Assembly (NCBI RefSeq): GCF_001556515.1
Contig: NZ_LSJA01000317.1
Span: 1 to 64,000 of the forward strand
Source: Caulobacter sp. CCH9-E1
GTDB taxonomy: Bacteria > Pseudomonadota > Alphaproteobacteria > Caulobacterales > Caulobacteraceae
DNA: 64,000 nt
Direction of reading: 5' to 3'
The translations under genes and the position numbers were made by a program. Positions 19,737-29,175 of the stretch are shown here, piece by piece (the first letter of the stretch is position 1; the number at the start of each line of letters is the position of its first letter). The notes below the pieces were generated by a model, which saw nothing but the letters and a program-made list of their open reading frames with translations, was not told the origin of the DNA and did not search any database.

Positions 19737-20576
19737 ATGACCGACGTCGACACGCCACCGCCCGGAGAGAAGGGCGCCGTCGCCGAGTTCATCGAGATCA
19801 TCAAGACCGTCGCCTATGCGTTGGGCATCGCCCTTGTGCTGCGGGTCCTGCTGTTCCAGCCGTTCACGATTCCGTCGGCTTCGATGGAGCCCAACCTCTA
19901 TCAGGGCGACTACATCATCGTGTCGAAGTTCAGCTACGGCTGGAGCCGGCACTCGATCCCGTTCAGCCCGCCGATCATCCAGGGCCGAATCTTCAATCAC
20001 GCGCCCAAGCGCGGCGATATCATCGTCTTTAAGCTGCCGCGCGATAACCGCACCGATTACATCAAGCGCCTGATCGGGCTGCCGGGCGACAAGATCCAGA
20101 TCCGCGGCGGCGCCGTCTTCATCAACGGCAAGGAGCTGCCGCGCAAGCCGCTGCCGCCGGCCCTGGTCGACACCGGCTATGGCTTCACCCAGCAGGTCCA
20201 GCGCTTCGAGGAAACCAACCCCGAAGGCCGCCAGTACAAGACCCAGGACTTCGGCCCCGACAGCCGAGGCGACAACACTGGCGTCTATACGGTGCCTGCC
20301 GGCTGCTACTTCTTCATGGGCGACAACCGCGACAACTCGGCCGACAGCCGCTTCGATCCGGGCGTCTCGCCGTTCAAGACTAGCGCCTGCAAGTGGGACT
20401 ACGAGCTGGACCAGTACATCGGCGACGAGGTCGGCGTCGGCTTCGTACCGGAAGAGAACCTGGTCGGCCGCGCCCAGATCATCCTGCTGTCGTGGAACGC
20501 CGAGGCCAGCCTGTTCAAGCCCTGGACCTGGTTCCTGGACGCGCGTCCCAGCCGCTTCTTCCACGTGCTGAAGTGA
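19737..20576 (+). CDS. lepB: Signal peptidase I
   Basis: Inner-membrane serine protease that cuts Sec and Tat signal peptides. The 279-aa protein has one membrane span (about residues 21-42: IKTVAYALGIALVLRVLLF). Then come the catalytic Ser in PSASMEPNL, the catalytic Lys in YIKRLIGLPGDKI, and MGDNRDNSADSR. The stretch between boxes is longer than in short Gram-positive enzymes, as usual for proteobacteria. It is followed by rnc after nine bases. Confidence 0.96.
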   Translation: MTDVDTPPPGEKGAVAEFIEIIKTVAYALGIALVLRVLLFQPFTIPSASMEPNLYQGDYIIVSKFSYGWSRHSIPFSPPIIQGRIFNHAPKRGDIIVFKLPRDNRTDYIKRLIGLPGDKIQIRGGAVFINGKELPRKPLPPALVDTGYGFTQQVQRFEETNPEGRQYKTQDFGPDSRGDNTGVYTVPAGCYFFMGDNRDNSADSRFDPGVSPFKTSACKWDYELDQYIGDEVGVGFVPEENLVGRAQIILLSWNAEASLFKPWTWFLDARPSRFFHVLK

Positions 20577-20585
20577 TCTTTCGCC

Positions 20586-21281
20586 ATGGATAGACGGGCC
20601 GCCGCCGTCGGCGACCTGGAGCGCCGGATCGGCCATCAGTTCGAAGACCGGGAACTGCTTGAGCGCGCCCTTACGCACGCCAGCGTCGGCGATGGGGCCA
20701 AGAAGGTCCGCGACAACGAGGTGCTGGAGTTCATCGGCGACCGTGTCCTGGGCTTGCTGGCCGCCGAGGCCCTGGCCCAGCGGTTCCCGAAGGCCAAGGA
20801 GGGCGAGCTCGCCCCGCGCCTCAACGCGCTGGTCAGTCGCGAGACCTGCGCGCGCGTGGCTCGTGCGGCCGAACTCGGCCCCGCGCTACGTCTGTCGGCC
20901 TCGTCCAGCAAGATCGGCGGACGGGAAACCGAGTCCATCCTCGCCGGCGCCACCGAAGCCTTGATGGCCGCGCTCTACCAGGATGGCGGCCTCGATGCGG
21001 CCCGGCGCGTGTTCCTCAGCCTTTGGGCCGACGAATTCGACCGGGCGGGCGAGGGGCGTCCGCGCGATCCCAAGACCGCGCTGCAGGAGTGGGCGCAGGG
21101 CAAGGGGCGGCCGCTGCCGACCTATCGCGTGCTGGACCGCACCGGCCCCGACCACGCGCCGATCTTCACGGTCGAGGTCCTGGTCGTCGGCGTCGATCCA
21201 GCCATCGCCAAGGGCAAGTCGCGACAGGAGGCCGAAAAGGCCGCCGCAAAGGCCCTGCTGGAGCGTGAGCGGGCCGGGTAG
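20586..21281 (+). CDS. rnc: Ribonuclease III
   Basis: Double-strand-specific RNase for rRNA processing and mRNA turnover. The 231-aa protein has the nuclease signature [15 protein letters not shown], the second acidic site ([14 protein letters not shown], then the D/E-rich helix) and a C-terminal dsRNA-binding domain ([19 protein letters not shown] and [16 protein letters not shown]). In most bacteria era follows directly; here a minus-strand transporter gene is placed between them. Confidence 0.96.
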   Translation: MDRRAAAVGDLERRIGHQFEDRELLERALTHASVGDGAKKVRDNEVLEFIGDRVLGLLAAEALAQRFPKAKEGELAPRLNALVSRETCARVARAAELGPALRLSASSSKIGGRETESILAGATEALMAALYQDGGLDAARRVFLSLWADEFDRAGEGRPRDPKTALQEWAQGKGRPLPTYRVLDRTGPDHAPIFTVEVLVVGVDPAIAKGKSRQEAEKAAAKALLERERAG

Positions 21282-21284
21282 TCC

Positions 21285-22550
21285 CTAGAAGGCGACGAAC
21301 ATGCCGATGACGGCGGCCGCCATCACGATGGTCGCCAGCCAGCCAAGGATCTTCTGCGCCGGTGTGGCGACGAAGGCGCCCATCTGGGCCTTGCGGCTGG
21401 CGACGACCATCATCGCGGCCATGATCGGCACCGAGATGACCCCATTGATCACGGCGCTCCAAAACAGGGCCTTGATCGGATCCAGGCCCGAATAGTCCAC
21501 CACAAGACCCGTCACGACCGCGACGGCGATGACGGCGTAGAAGGCCTTGGCTTCGGTCGGCTTGTGCTCGAGACCGCACTTCCAGCCTTTCAGCTCGCCC
21601 AGCGCATAGCCCACGGAACCGGCCAGGACCGGTACGGCCAGAAGGCCGGTGCCAACGATGCCCGCCGCGAATAAGAAGAAGGCCAGCTCTCCCGCGACGG
21701 GGCGCAGCGCTTCCGCCGCCTGGGCCGAGGTCTGGATGTCTGTGACGCCGCGGGCGTGCAGGGTCACCGCCGTGGTCAGGATGATGAAGAAGGCGATCAG
21801 GTTCGACACGCCCATGCCCACCAGGGTGTCCCAACGGATGCGCTCCAATTCTTCCGGAGCGTCGGTCGGATCCTCGATCAACGGCGGCTCGCCCTTGGCC
21901 TCCTCTTCCTCGACCTCTTCCGAGCTTTGCCAGAAGAAGAGGTAAGGGCTGATCGTGGTGCCGAACACGGCCACGACCACGACGATCCAGCCGCTCTTGG
22001 GCAGCTGCGGCGCGATCGTGTGCAGGGCCACCTGGGCCCAGTCGATCTTCACGGTGAAGACCACGGCGACATAGGCGAACAGCGCCATGGTCAGCCACTT
22101 CAGCAGCTTCACATACCGATGGTAGGGCACGAAGACCTGCAGGCCCAGGCTGACGATCGCGAAGCCGATGGTCAGGGCGTGCTCGTTCCAGCCCGTCACC
22201 AGCCGCGCCGCCGCGCCCATCGCCGCCAGGTCGGCGCCAATATTGATTGCATTGCCGATGAACAGCAGGGCCACCAGGGCCATCACCAGCCAACCCGGGA
22301 AGACCCTCGCCAGGTTCGTCGAGAGGCCGTGTCCGGTGACCCGGCCGATGCGGGCGCTGATGGACTGGATGGCGACCATTAGCGGATAGGTCAGGACGAC
22401 CGTCCACAGCATGTTCAGGCCGAACTGCGCGCCGGCCTGGGAATAGGTGGCGATACCGCTGGGATCGTCGTCGGCCGCGCCGGTGATCAGGCCAGGACCA
22501 AGCGTACGCAGGACCTTGGGCGTCGGCAGGGCCGAGTCTGTCGAGCTCAT
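21285..22550 (-). CDS. Nramp (SLC11)-related transporter with non-canonical metal motifs
   Basis: A 421-aa inner-membrane protein with about eleven hydrophobic spans and the Nramp fold. The TM1 motif is D29-P30-S31-G32 rather than DPGN. TM6 reads GTTISPYLFFWQ (residues 197-208), lacking the A/MPH methionine that coordinates Mn and Fe in canonical Nramps. An acidic loop (EEVEEEEAKGE, 211-221) follows TM6. Substrate is therefore doubtful; magnesium or another hard cation is possible. ATG 22550 follows GGGGGA. It separates rnc from era on the opposite strand. Confidence 0.85.
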   Translation of the reverse strand: MSSTDSALPTPKVLRTLGPGLITGAADDDPSGIATYSQAGAQFGLNMLWTVVLTYPLMVAIQSISARIGRVTGHGLSTNLARVFPGWLVMALVALLFIGNAINIGADLAAMGAAARLVTGWNEHALTIGFAIVSLGLQVFVPYHRYVKLLKWLTMALFAYVAVVFTVKIDWAQVALHTIAPQLPKSGWIVVVVAVFGTTISPYLFFWQSSEEVEEEEAKGEPPLIEDPTDAPEELERIRWDTLVGMGVSNLIAFFIILTTAVTLHARGVTDIQTSAQAAEALRPVAGELAFFLFAAGIVGTGLLAVPVLAGSVGYALGELKGWKCGLEHKPTEAKAFYAVIAVAVVTGLVVDYSGLDPIKALFWSAVINGVISVPIMAAMMVVASRKAQMGAFVATPAQKILGWLATIVMAAAVIGMFVAF

Positions 22551-22665
22551 GCGGTCCCCCGAATCCGTGACGCCGATCTGTTGGAAGACCAATGCCCAGC
22601 TTAGCGGCGATCACAAGGCAGGCTGCACGGGATTTTCCGATCCAACGATGCTACACGCACGCTCA

Positions 22666-23616
22666 ATGACTGAAACCACCTCCAAAACTCGCGCTGGCTT
22701 CGCCGCCATCATCGGCGCGCCGAACGCCGGCAAGTCCACCCTGGTCAACCGCATGGTCGGGGCCAAGGTCTCGATCGTCACCCAGAAGGTCCAGACCACG
22801 CGCTTCCCCGTGCGCGGCGTCGCCATCGCCGGCGACACGCAGATCGTCCTTGTCGACACCCCCGGCATCTTCAGCCCGCGCCGGCGCCTCGACCGCGCCA
22901 TGGTGCGCGCCGCCTGGGCCGGCTCGGAAGAGGCCGAAGCCACCGTCCACCTCGTCGACGTGCAGGCCGAACTGGCCGCCCGCGCCGATAAGGCGACGCC
23001 CGGAGAATACCGTTCGGCCCAGGACGTCCAGACCATCATCGAGGGCCTGAAGGCCGCCGATCGCAAGGTGATCCTGGCGCTGAACAAGATCGACGGCGTC
23101 AAGCGCGACACTCTGCTGGCGGTCGCCAAGGACTTCTTCGACACCGGCGTCTACACCGACGTCTTCATGATCAGCGCCGCGACGGGCGCCGGCGTCGACG
23201 ACCTGACCGCCAAGCTCGTCACCATGATGCCGGAGGGGCCCTGGCTCTATCCGGAAGACCAGACCGCCGACCTGCCGGCCCGCCTGCTGGCCGCGGAGAT
23301 CACGCGCGAGAAGGTCTATCTCCGTGTCCACGAGGAGCTGCCCTACGCCGCCACGGTCGAGACGACCGCCTTCGAGGAACGCAAGGACGGCAGTGTCCGC
23401 ATCGAGCAGACCATCCTGGTCGAGCGAGACGGGCAGCGCGTGATCGTGATCGGCAAGGGCGGCCAGACCCTGAAGTGGATCGGCCAGGCCGCGCGCGAGG
23501 AGCTCTGCGAGATCCTGGATCGCAAGGTGCACCTGTTCCTGCACGTGAAGGTCAAGGAGAACTGGGCCGAGGAGCGGGGCCTGTTCAGCGACATCGGACT
23601 GGACTTCGATGTTTGA
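22666..23616 (+). CDS. era: GTPase Era
   Basis: Essential GTPase that binds 16S rRNA during 30S assembly. G motifs: GAPNAGKST (G1), TTRFPVRG (G2; the switch Thr region), DTPGIF (G3), NKID (G4) and SAATGAG (G5). A C-terminal KH domain carries VIVIGKGGQTLKWIG. The ATG at 22666 gives 316 aa (MTETTSK); another in-frame ATG lies at 22648, and neither has a good ribosome site. The end overlaps the acetyltransferase gene by eight bases. Confidence 0.95.
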   Translation: MTETTSKTRAGFAAIIGAPNAGKSTLVNRMVGAKVSIVTQKVQTTRFPVRGVAIAGDTQIVLVDTPGIFSPRRRLDRAMVRAAWAGSEEAEATVHLVDVQAELAARADKATPGEYRSAQDVQTIIEGLKAADRKVILALNKIDGVKRDTLLAVAKDFFDTGVYTDVFMISAATGAGVDDLTAKLVTMMPEGPWLYPEDQTADLPARLLAAEITREKVYLRVHEELPYAATVETTAFEERKDGSVRIEQTILVERDGQRVIVIGKGGQTLKWIGQAAREELCEILDRKVHLFLHVKVKENWAEERGLFSDIGLDFDV

Positions 23617-24463
23617 CGCCCCCGCGCAGCCGACCGTCGATCTGGACGCCTATTTCAAGCGGATCGACTATGACGGTCCGCGCGAGGCGAGCCTCGCGGT
23701 GCTGCGCGCCCTGACGCTGAAGCATCCCGACGCCATCCCGTTCGAGAACCTCGACGTGCTGCTGGGGCGCGGGATCAGCATCGTTCCAGCCGATATCGAC
23801 GCCAAGCTGATCGGCGCGGGTCGAGGCGGCTACTGCTACGAGCAGAACGGCCTGCTGAAGCGTGCCCTGACGGCGCTAGGCTTCCAGGTCGAGGGTCTGA
23901 TGGCCCGCGTCCAGTGGCTGGTTCCTGAAGGCGCGCCGCCGCGCCCGCGCTCGCATATGGTGCTGGGCGTCCAGTTGGACGGCGAGACGTGGCTGGTCGA
24001 CAACGGCTTTGGCGGCTGCGTGCTGACCGGACCGCTGAAGCTGTTCTCCGATGAGGTGCAGGACACCCCGCACGGTGAGTTCCGCATCGTCGACGTCGAG
24101 CAGGGCGGCGTGGCCGAGCGGCAGGTGCAAGCCAATCTCTCGGGCAAATGGGCGCCGCTCTATCAGGTCGCCCAGGGCGCCTGGGCCGACATCGACTACG
24201 AGCAGGCCAACTATTTCACCTACACCCACCCCAGCTCGCACTTCACCTGGAGCATGACAGTTGGCCGCACCACGCCGGCCGCGCGCTACGCCCTGAAGAA
24301 CAACCGCTTCACCCATCGCGACGTGACCGGCGCGGTGGTCGAGCAGCGCGATCTTACGGTCGATGAGCTGGAAGCGACGCTGCGCGACGTGATCGGCCTG
24401 CCGGTCGCGCCTGACTGGCGTCCGGTGCTGGAGAAGGTCGTGGCGTGGGGGACGCCGTCCTAG
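23609..24463 (+). CDS. Arylamine N-acetyltransferase (NAT)
   Basis: Acetyl-CoA-dependent acetylation of arylamines or hydrazines. The 284-aa protein has the Cys-His-Asp triad of the family: Cys in RGGYCYEQN, His in RSHMVLGV, and Asp in TWLVDNGFGG. IPFENLDVLLG near the N-terminus is also typical. It overlaps era by eight bases and directly abuts recO (stop to start with no gap), so it is embedded in the era-recO transcript. The natural substrate is unknown. Confidence 0.93.
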   Translation: MFDAPAQPTVDLDAYFKRIDYDGPREASLAVLRALTLKHPDAIPFENLDVLLGRGISIVPADIDAKLIGAGRGGYCYEQNGLLKRALTALGFQVEGLMARVQWLVPEGAPPRPRSHMVLGVQLDGETWLVDNGFGGCVLTGPLKLFSDEVQDTPHGEFRIVDVEQGGVAERQVQANLSGKWAPLYQVAQGAWADIDYEQANYFTYTHPSSHFTWSMTVGRTTPAARYALKNNRFTHRDVTGAVVEQRDLTVDELEATLRDVIGLPVAPDWRPVLEKVVAWGTPS

Positions 24464-25195
24464 ATGGAGTGGGAGGACGAAGCCTACGTCCTGTCCGCCC
24501 GCGCCCACGGCGAAACGGGCGCGATCGTCGAACTCCTAACCCAGGATCGCGGCAAGTTCGCCGCCCACGTGGCGGGAGCGGCCTCTCGGCGGATGAAGCC
24601 ATTCCTGCAACCGGGCGCGCGGGTCATCGCTCGTTATCGGGCTCGCGTCTCCGATCAGCTGGGCTCTGCCAGTCTGGAGCCGATGGGCGAGGGGCCTTCG
24701 TCGTTGTTCGACGATCGGCTGGCCTTGGCGGGGCTCTCCGCCGCTGCGGCGGTGGCCGCGGCCGCCTTGCCTGAGCGCGAGGCCCATCCCGGAGCGTTCC
24801 ACGCCCTGGAAGCCCTGATCCGCGTGTTGGAGGTCCCCGAGATCTGGCCCGCCGTCTATGTGCGCTACGAAGCCGGGCTGCTGCAGGAGCTGGGCTTTGG
24901 CCTGGATCTTTCCAGGTGCGCGGCGACCGGCGTCTTCGACGATCTGGTTTATGTCAGTCCGCGCACGGGCCGCGCGGTGAGCCGGGAGGCGGGGCGGCCC
25001 TATCACGACAAGCTCTTGCCGCTGCCGCCGTTCATGCTGTCGTCACAGGGCGGTCTCGCCGAGGGCGATGTGAAGGCGGGGCTGGACATTACCGGCCACT
25101 TTTTGGAGCAGTTCGTATTCGGTCCCCTGAACCGACCGCTGCCGCCGGCGCGCCTATGGTTGCTAGACCGCCTGGCCGAGGCTGGCAGGCTTTAA
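24464..25195 (+). CDS. recO: DNA repair protein RecO
   Basis: Recombination mediator that helps load RecA on SSB-coated DNA. The 243-aa protein begins MEWEDEAYVLSARAHGETGAIVELLT, the family OB-fold start, and continues with the helical domain (LGFGLDLSRCAATG, then RPYHDKLLPLPPFML). The usual RecO zinc cysteines are reduced to the single C in SRCAATG. The start directly follows the NAT stop. Confidence 0.92.
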   Translation: MEWEDEAYVLSARAHGETGAIVELLTQDRGKFAAHVAGAASRRMKPFLQPGARVIARYRARVSDQLGSASLEPMGEGPSSLFDDRLALAGLSAAAAVAAAALPEREAHPGAFHALEALIRVLEVPEIWPAVYVRYEAGLLQELGFGLDLSRCAATGVFDDLVYVSPRTGRAVSREAGRPYHDKLLPLPPFMLSSQGGLAEGDVKAGLDITGHFLEQFVFGPLNRPLPPARLWLLDRLAEAGRL

Positions 25196-25247
25196 GAACC
25201 GTCACACAGTGACGCTATCGCGACACTCTCGTTTCCGGAGTTTCGCC

Positions 25248-26834
25248 ATGTCTGTTCTCGACCGCTACGCCCTGAGCCGCCGTCGCCTACTGACCGTGTT
25301 CGGCGGCGCGGCCGTCACGGCCCTTTCGATACCGCTTGAGAGCGGCAAGGCCCTGGCTCAGCCAATGTTCCGGACCTATCCGTTCCAGCTGGGCGTCGCG
25401 TCGGGCGATCCGTCGCCGGATGGCTTCGTGATCTGGACGCGCCTGGCGCCCGAGCCCTTCGAGATCGGCTACGGCATGCCGATGGCGCCGGTGGCGGTGG
25501 ACTGGGAAGTCGCCGACGCGGCCAACATGCGCAACGTCGTCGCCAAGGGAACGACGATCGCGCCGCCGGAACTGGGTCATTCGGTGCATGTCGAGGTCGC
25601 CGGCCTGCAGCCGAACCGCGACTACTGGTACCGCTTCACCGCCGGCAAGGAGCGCAGCCTGGTTGGCCGCGCCCGCACGACGCCGGCCCTGGGCGCGGGG
25701 CTGGACCGCGTCCGCTTCGCCGTCTCGGGCTGCCAGCACTACGAGAGCGGCTACTACACGGCCTATCGCCGCCTCGCCGAGGACAACCCCGACTTCGTCT
25801 TCTGCTACGGCGACTACATCTACGAAGGGCGTGGCAATCGCGTCTCGAACGGCTGGAACGGACCGACCGAGAACGTCCGCCAGCACTTCGGCTCGGAGAT
25901 CTACACGCTCGACGACTACCGCCGCCGCTACGCCCAGTACAAGATGGACACCGATCTTCAGGCCGCCCACGCCGCCGCGCCCTGGTTCGTGGTCTGGGAC
26001 GACCACGAGACCGACAACAACTGGGTCGGCGAGCTGGATCAGGACGGCACGGATCCGAAAGTGTTCAACCTGCGCCGCCAAGCGGCGGTCCAGGCCTATT
26101 ACGAGAACATGCCGCTGCGCGCGTCGAGCTTCCCGACCGGGACGTCGCTGCAGATTTATCGCCGCGCCGCGTACGGCCAGCTCCTGAATCTCAATCTGCT
26201 GGACACCCGCCAGTTCCGCACCGACCAGCCCTGCAATGATAAGCAGACCTGGTGCGACGCCATCAACGCCCCGAAGGCTGAAGTCGTGGGAGCGGCGCAG
26301 GAGAAGTGGCTGATGGACGGCCTGACCGGCGGCAAGGCGACCTGGAACGTCATCGCCCAGCAGGTGATGATGATGGACCTCGATCGCGATCCGGGGCCTG
26401 GCGTGATCGTCAACCCGGACTCCTGGGCCGGCTATCGCATCCCGCGCGGTCGCCTCTTGGGCAAGATCCGGGACGCCAAGGTCGGTAACGTCGTCGTCCT
26501 GACGGGCGACGAGCACCAGAACTTCGCCGGCGACCTCTATGTCGATGGGACCAAGCGCGAGGCCGCGCCGATCGCTTCGGAATTCGTGATCACCTCGATC
26601 AGCTCCGGCGGCGACGGCGTCGACCAGCGTGACGAATTCGCCAAGATCCAGGCCGCCAATCCGCTGCTGAAGTTCAACAACAACCAGCGCGGCTACGCGA
26701 TCTGCGAGGCGACCCCCAAGGCCTTCGTCACCGAGTTCAAGGTGCTGGACGCGGTCAGCCGTCGCGACGGGAAGCTCTCCACCCGGGCGAAATGGGCCCT
26801 GGAGGCCGGAAAGCCGGGGATCGTTCAGGCCTAA
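25248..26834 (+). CDS. phoD: Alkaline phosphatase D, PhoD family
   Basis: Exported Ca/Fe-type phosphodiesterase or phosphomonoesterase of 528 aa. A Tat signal (LSRRRLLTVFGGAAVTALS) begins nine residues in. Family segments: FQLGVASGDPSPDGFVIWTRL, GCQHYESGYYTAYR, FCYGDYIYEG, WDDHETDNNWVGE and TGDEHQNFAGDL, giving the clustered metal-binding D/N/H residues. ATG 25248 follows CGGAG. A small hairpin (25200-25214) lies upstream; I found no recognisable Pho box. Confidence 0.93.
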   Translation: MSVLDRYALSRRRLLTVFGGAAVTALSIPLESGKALAQPMFRTYPFQLGVASGDPSPDGFVIWTRLAPEPFEIGYGMPMAPVAVDWEVADAANMRNVVAKGTTIAPPELGHSVHVEVAGLQPNRDYWYRFTAGKERSLVGRARTTPALGAGLDRVRFAVSGCQHYESGYYTAYRRLAEDNPDFVFCYGDYIYEGRGNRVSNGWNGPTENVRQHFGSEIYTLDDYRRRYAQYKMDTDLQAAHAAAPWFVVWDDHETDNNWVGELDQDGTDPKVFNLRRQAAVQAYYENMPLRASSFPTGTSLQIYRRAAYGQLLNLNLLDTRQFRTDQPCNDKQTWCDAINAPKAEVVGAAQEKWLMDGLTGGKATWNVIAQQVMMMDLDRDPGPGVIVNPDSWAGYRIPRGRLLGKIRDAKVGNVVVLTGDEHQNFAGDLYVDGTKREAAPIASEFVITSISSGGDGVDQRDEFAKIQAANPLLKFNNNQRGYAICEATPKAFVTEFKVLDAVSRRDGKLSTRAKWALEAGKPGIVQA

Positions 26835-26840
26835 CCGCTC

Positions 26841-26895
26841 GAATCGGCGAGGGGATTTCTGCTAGACTCCTTCCCCGGAGTAACGAATCCCCTCG
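26841..26895 (+). promoter_or_regulatory. parC leader: nested inverted repeats with three GANTC sites
   Basis: A perfect 10-bp inverted repeat (CGAGGGGATT 26848-26857 with AATCCCCTCG 26886-26895) ends on the base before the parC ATG. Inside it a 5-bp stem (26866-26870/26877-26881) holds the only GGAG ribosome-site candidate. Three CcrM methylation sites (GANTC) fall here: 26841-26845, 26865-26869 and 26885-26889. This could be a methylation-responsive promoter, a translation-control hairpin, or both; the transcription start is unknown. Confidence 0.55.
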
Positions 26896-29175
26896 ATGAA
26901 CAAGCCTGTCCTTCCTCCCCCCGGCGGCCCCGGCGACGGCGACCGCATTCTCGACGAGCCGCTGACCGAGGCCCTGTCGCGCCGCTACCTGGCCTATGCG
27001 CTCTCGACCATCGGCTCGCGAGCGCTGCCCGACGTGCGCGATGGTCTGAAGCCCGTGCACCGTCGCGTGCTGTACGCGATGAGCAACATGCGCCTGAACC
27101 CGGACGCCGCGGCCCGCAAGTGCGCCAAGGTGGTCGGCGAGGTGATGGGTAACTTCCACCCGCACGGCGACCAGTCGATCTACGACGCTCTGGTCCGCCT
27201 GGCCCAGGACTTCGCTCAGCGCATTCCGCTGGTCGAAGGACAGGGGAACTTCGGCAATATCGACGGCGATAACGCCGCGGCCATGCGTTACACCGAATGC
27301 AAGATGACGGAGGCGGCGACGCTTCTGCTCGACGGCATCGACGAGGACGCGGTCGACTTCCGCCCGACCTATGATGGTCAAGACGAAGAGCCGGTGGTCC
27401 TGCCGTCGGGCTTCCCGAACCTCTTGGCCAACGGCTCGTCGGGCATCGCGGTCGGCATGGCCACCTCGATCCCGCCGCACAACGCCGCCGAGCTGATCGA
27501 CGCCTGCCAACTGCTGCTGGCCAATCCCGACGCGACCACCGAAGAGCTGCTGGAAAAGGTTCCGGGCCCCGACTTCCCGACCGGCGGCGTCATCGTCGAG
27601 CCGCGCGCGTCCCTGCTGGAAACCTACGAGACCGGCCGCGGCGGCGTGCGCATCCGCGCCAAGTGGGAGAAGGAAGACACCGGTCGCGGCACATACCAGA
27701 TCGTCGTCACCGAAATCCCGTATCAGGTGAAGAAGTCGGATCTGGTCGAGCAACTGGCCGACCTGATCGACAGCAAGAAGGCCGCCCTGCTGGGCGACGT
27801 CCGCGACGAGAGCGCCGAGGACATCCGTCTGGTCCTTGAGCCCAAGTCCAAGAACGTCGAGCCCGAAGTGTTGATGGAGAGCCTGTTCAAGCTCTCGGCG
27901 CTGGAAAGCCGCTTCCCGGTCAACATTAACGTGCTGGATGCGCGCGGCACGCCGGGCGTCATGGGCCTCAAGCAGGCGCTGATGGCCTTCCTGGCCCACC
28001 GCCGCGAGGTCCTGACCCGCCGGGCCCGTCACCGCTTGGCCAAGATCGAAGCCCGTCTGCACATCCTGGACGGCCTGCTGATCGCCTATCTGAACCTCGA
28101 CGAGGTCATTCGGATCGTCCGCTACGAGGACAAGCCGAAGGAAAAGCTGATCGAGACCTTCGCGCTGTCGGACATTCAGGCCGACGCGATCCTCAACACC
28201 CGGCTGCGCCAACTGGCCAAGCTGGAGGAGATGGAGATCCGTCGCGAGCACGCCGAGCTGGTCGAGGAACGCGACGGCATCCTGGCCATGCTGGCCAGCG
28301 AGGCCAAGCAATGGAAGCTGGTCGGCGTGGGCTTGGGAGAGGTCCGGGCGACGCTGCTGAAGATCAACCATCCGCTGGACAAGCCTCGCCCGACGGGCGT
28401 GAAGGGCCGTTCGATCTTCGCCGACGCTCCGGTGGTCGACGCCGACGCCGCCATCGAGGCGATGATCGTCCGCGAACCGATCACGATCATCCTGTCCGAG
28501 CGCGGCTGGATCCGCGCCGCCAAGGGCAAGGTCGACGATCCGTCCGAGCTGAAGTTCAAGGAAGGCGACAAGCTGGGCTTCCTGGTCCCGGCCGAGACCA
28601 CCGACAAGCTGCTGATCTTCTCCAGCGATGGACGTTTCTTCACCCTCGGCTGCGATAAGCTTCCAAGCGCCCGAGGTCATGGCGAGCCGGTGCGGATGAT
28701 GATCGAGCTGGACGACAAGGTGAAGATCGTCGACGTCTTCCCGTTCAAGGCCGGGCGCAAGCGCATTCTGGCCTCGAAGCTGGGTTACGGCTTCCTGATG
28801 CCCGAGGAAGAAGCGCTCGCCAACCGCAAGGCCGGCAAGCAGGTCCTGACCGTCGACGCCGCCGGCGCGGCCTTCTGCATGGAGGCCGTGGGCGATCAGC
28901 TGGCCGTCATCGGCGATAACGGCAAGATCCTGATCTTCCCGATCGAGGAGCTGCCGGAGATGCCGCGCGGCAAGGGCGTCAAGCTGCAGTCTTATCGAGA
29001 AGGCGGTTTGCGCGACGGCCTGTCGTTTAACGCGGAGACCGGCGCCTATTGGATCGACACCGCTGGCCGCCGCCGTGATTGGGCGGAATGGAAGGAATGG
29101 GTCGGTCGTCGGGCGGGCGCCGGCAAGCTGGCGCCGAAGGGCTTCGCCACCAACAAGCGGTTCAAGCCGAAATGA
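26896..29175 (+). CDS. parC: DNA topoisomerase IV subunit A
   Basis: Chromosome decatenation together with ParE. The 759-aa protein has the breakage-reunion core ([30 protein letters not shown]), the catalytic Y132 in AAMRYTEC, and a shorter C-terminal domain than GyrA without a clear GyrA box. In the quinolone-facing helix, E. coli ParC Ser80 and Glu84 correspond to Q93 and D97. The stop overlaps the following serine hydrolase gene by four bases. The leader is unusually structured. Confidence 0.95.
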   Translation: MNKPVLPPPGGPGDGDRILDEPLTEALSRRYLAYALSTIGSRALPDVRDGLKPVHRRVLYAMSNMRLNPDAAARKCAKVVGEVMGNFHPHGDQSIYDALVRLAQDFAQRIPLVEGQGNFGNIDGDNAAAMRYTECKMTEAATLLLDGIDEDAVDFRPTYDGQDEEPVVLPSGFPNLLANGSSGIAVGMATSIPPHNAAELIDACQLLLANPDATTEELLEKVPGPDFPTGGVIVEPRASLLETYETGRGGVRIRAKWEKEDTGRGTYQIVVTEIPYQVKKSDLVEQLADLIDSKKAALLGDVRDESAEDIRLVLEPKSKNVEPEVLMESLFKLSALESRFPVNINVLDARGTPGVMGLKQALMAFLAHRREVLTRRARHRLAKIEARLHILDGLLIAYLNLDEVIRIVRYEDKPKEKLIETFALSDIQADAILNTRLRQLAKLEEMEIRREHAELVEERDGILAMLASEAKQWKLVGVGLGEVRATLLKINHPLDKPRPTGVKGRSIFADAPVVDADAAIEAMIVREPITIILSERGWIRAAKGKVDDPSELKFKEGDKLGFLVPAETTDKLLIFSSDGRFFTLGCDKLPSARGHGEPVRMMIELDDKVKIVDVFPFKAGRKRILASKLGYGFLMPEEEALANRKAGKQVLTVDAAGAAFCMEAVGDQLAVIGDNGKILIFPIEELPEMPRGKGVKLQSYREGGLRDGLSFNAETGAYWIDTAGRRRDWAEWKEWVGRRAGAGKLAPKGFATNKRFKPK

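Noticed and set aside
25200-25214. Small hairpin before phoD as a Pho box
   Set aside because: It is a simple CGTCAC/GTGACG stem and does not match the repeated CTGTCAT form.
26755-28680. 641-codon open frame opposite phoD and parC
   Set aside because: Shadow frame of high-GC coding DNA with no recognisable domain; parC is certain.
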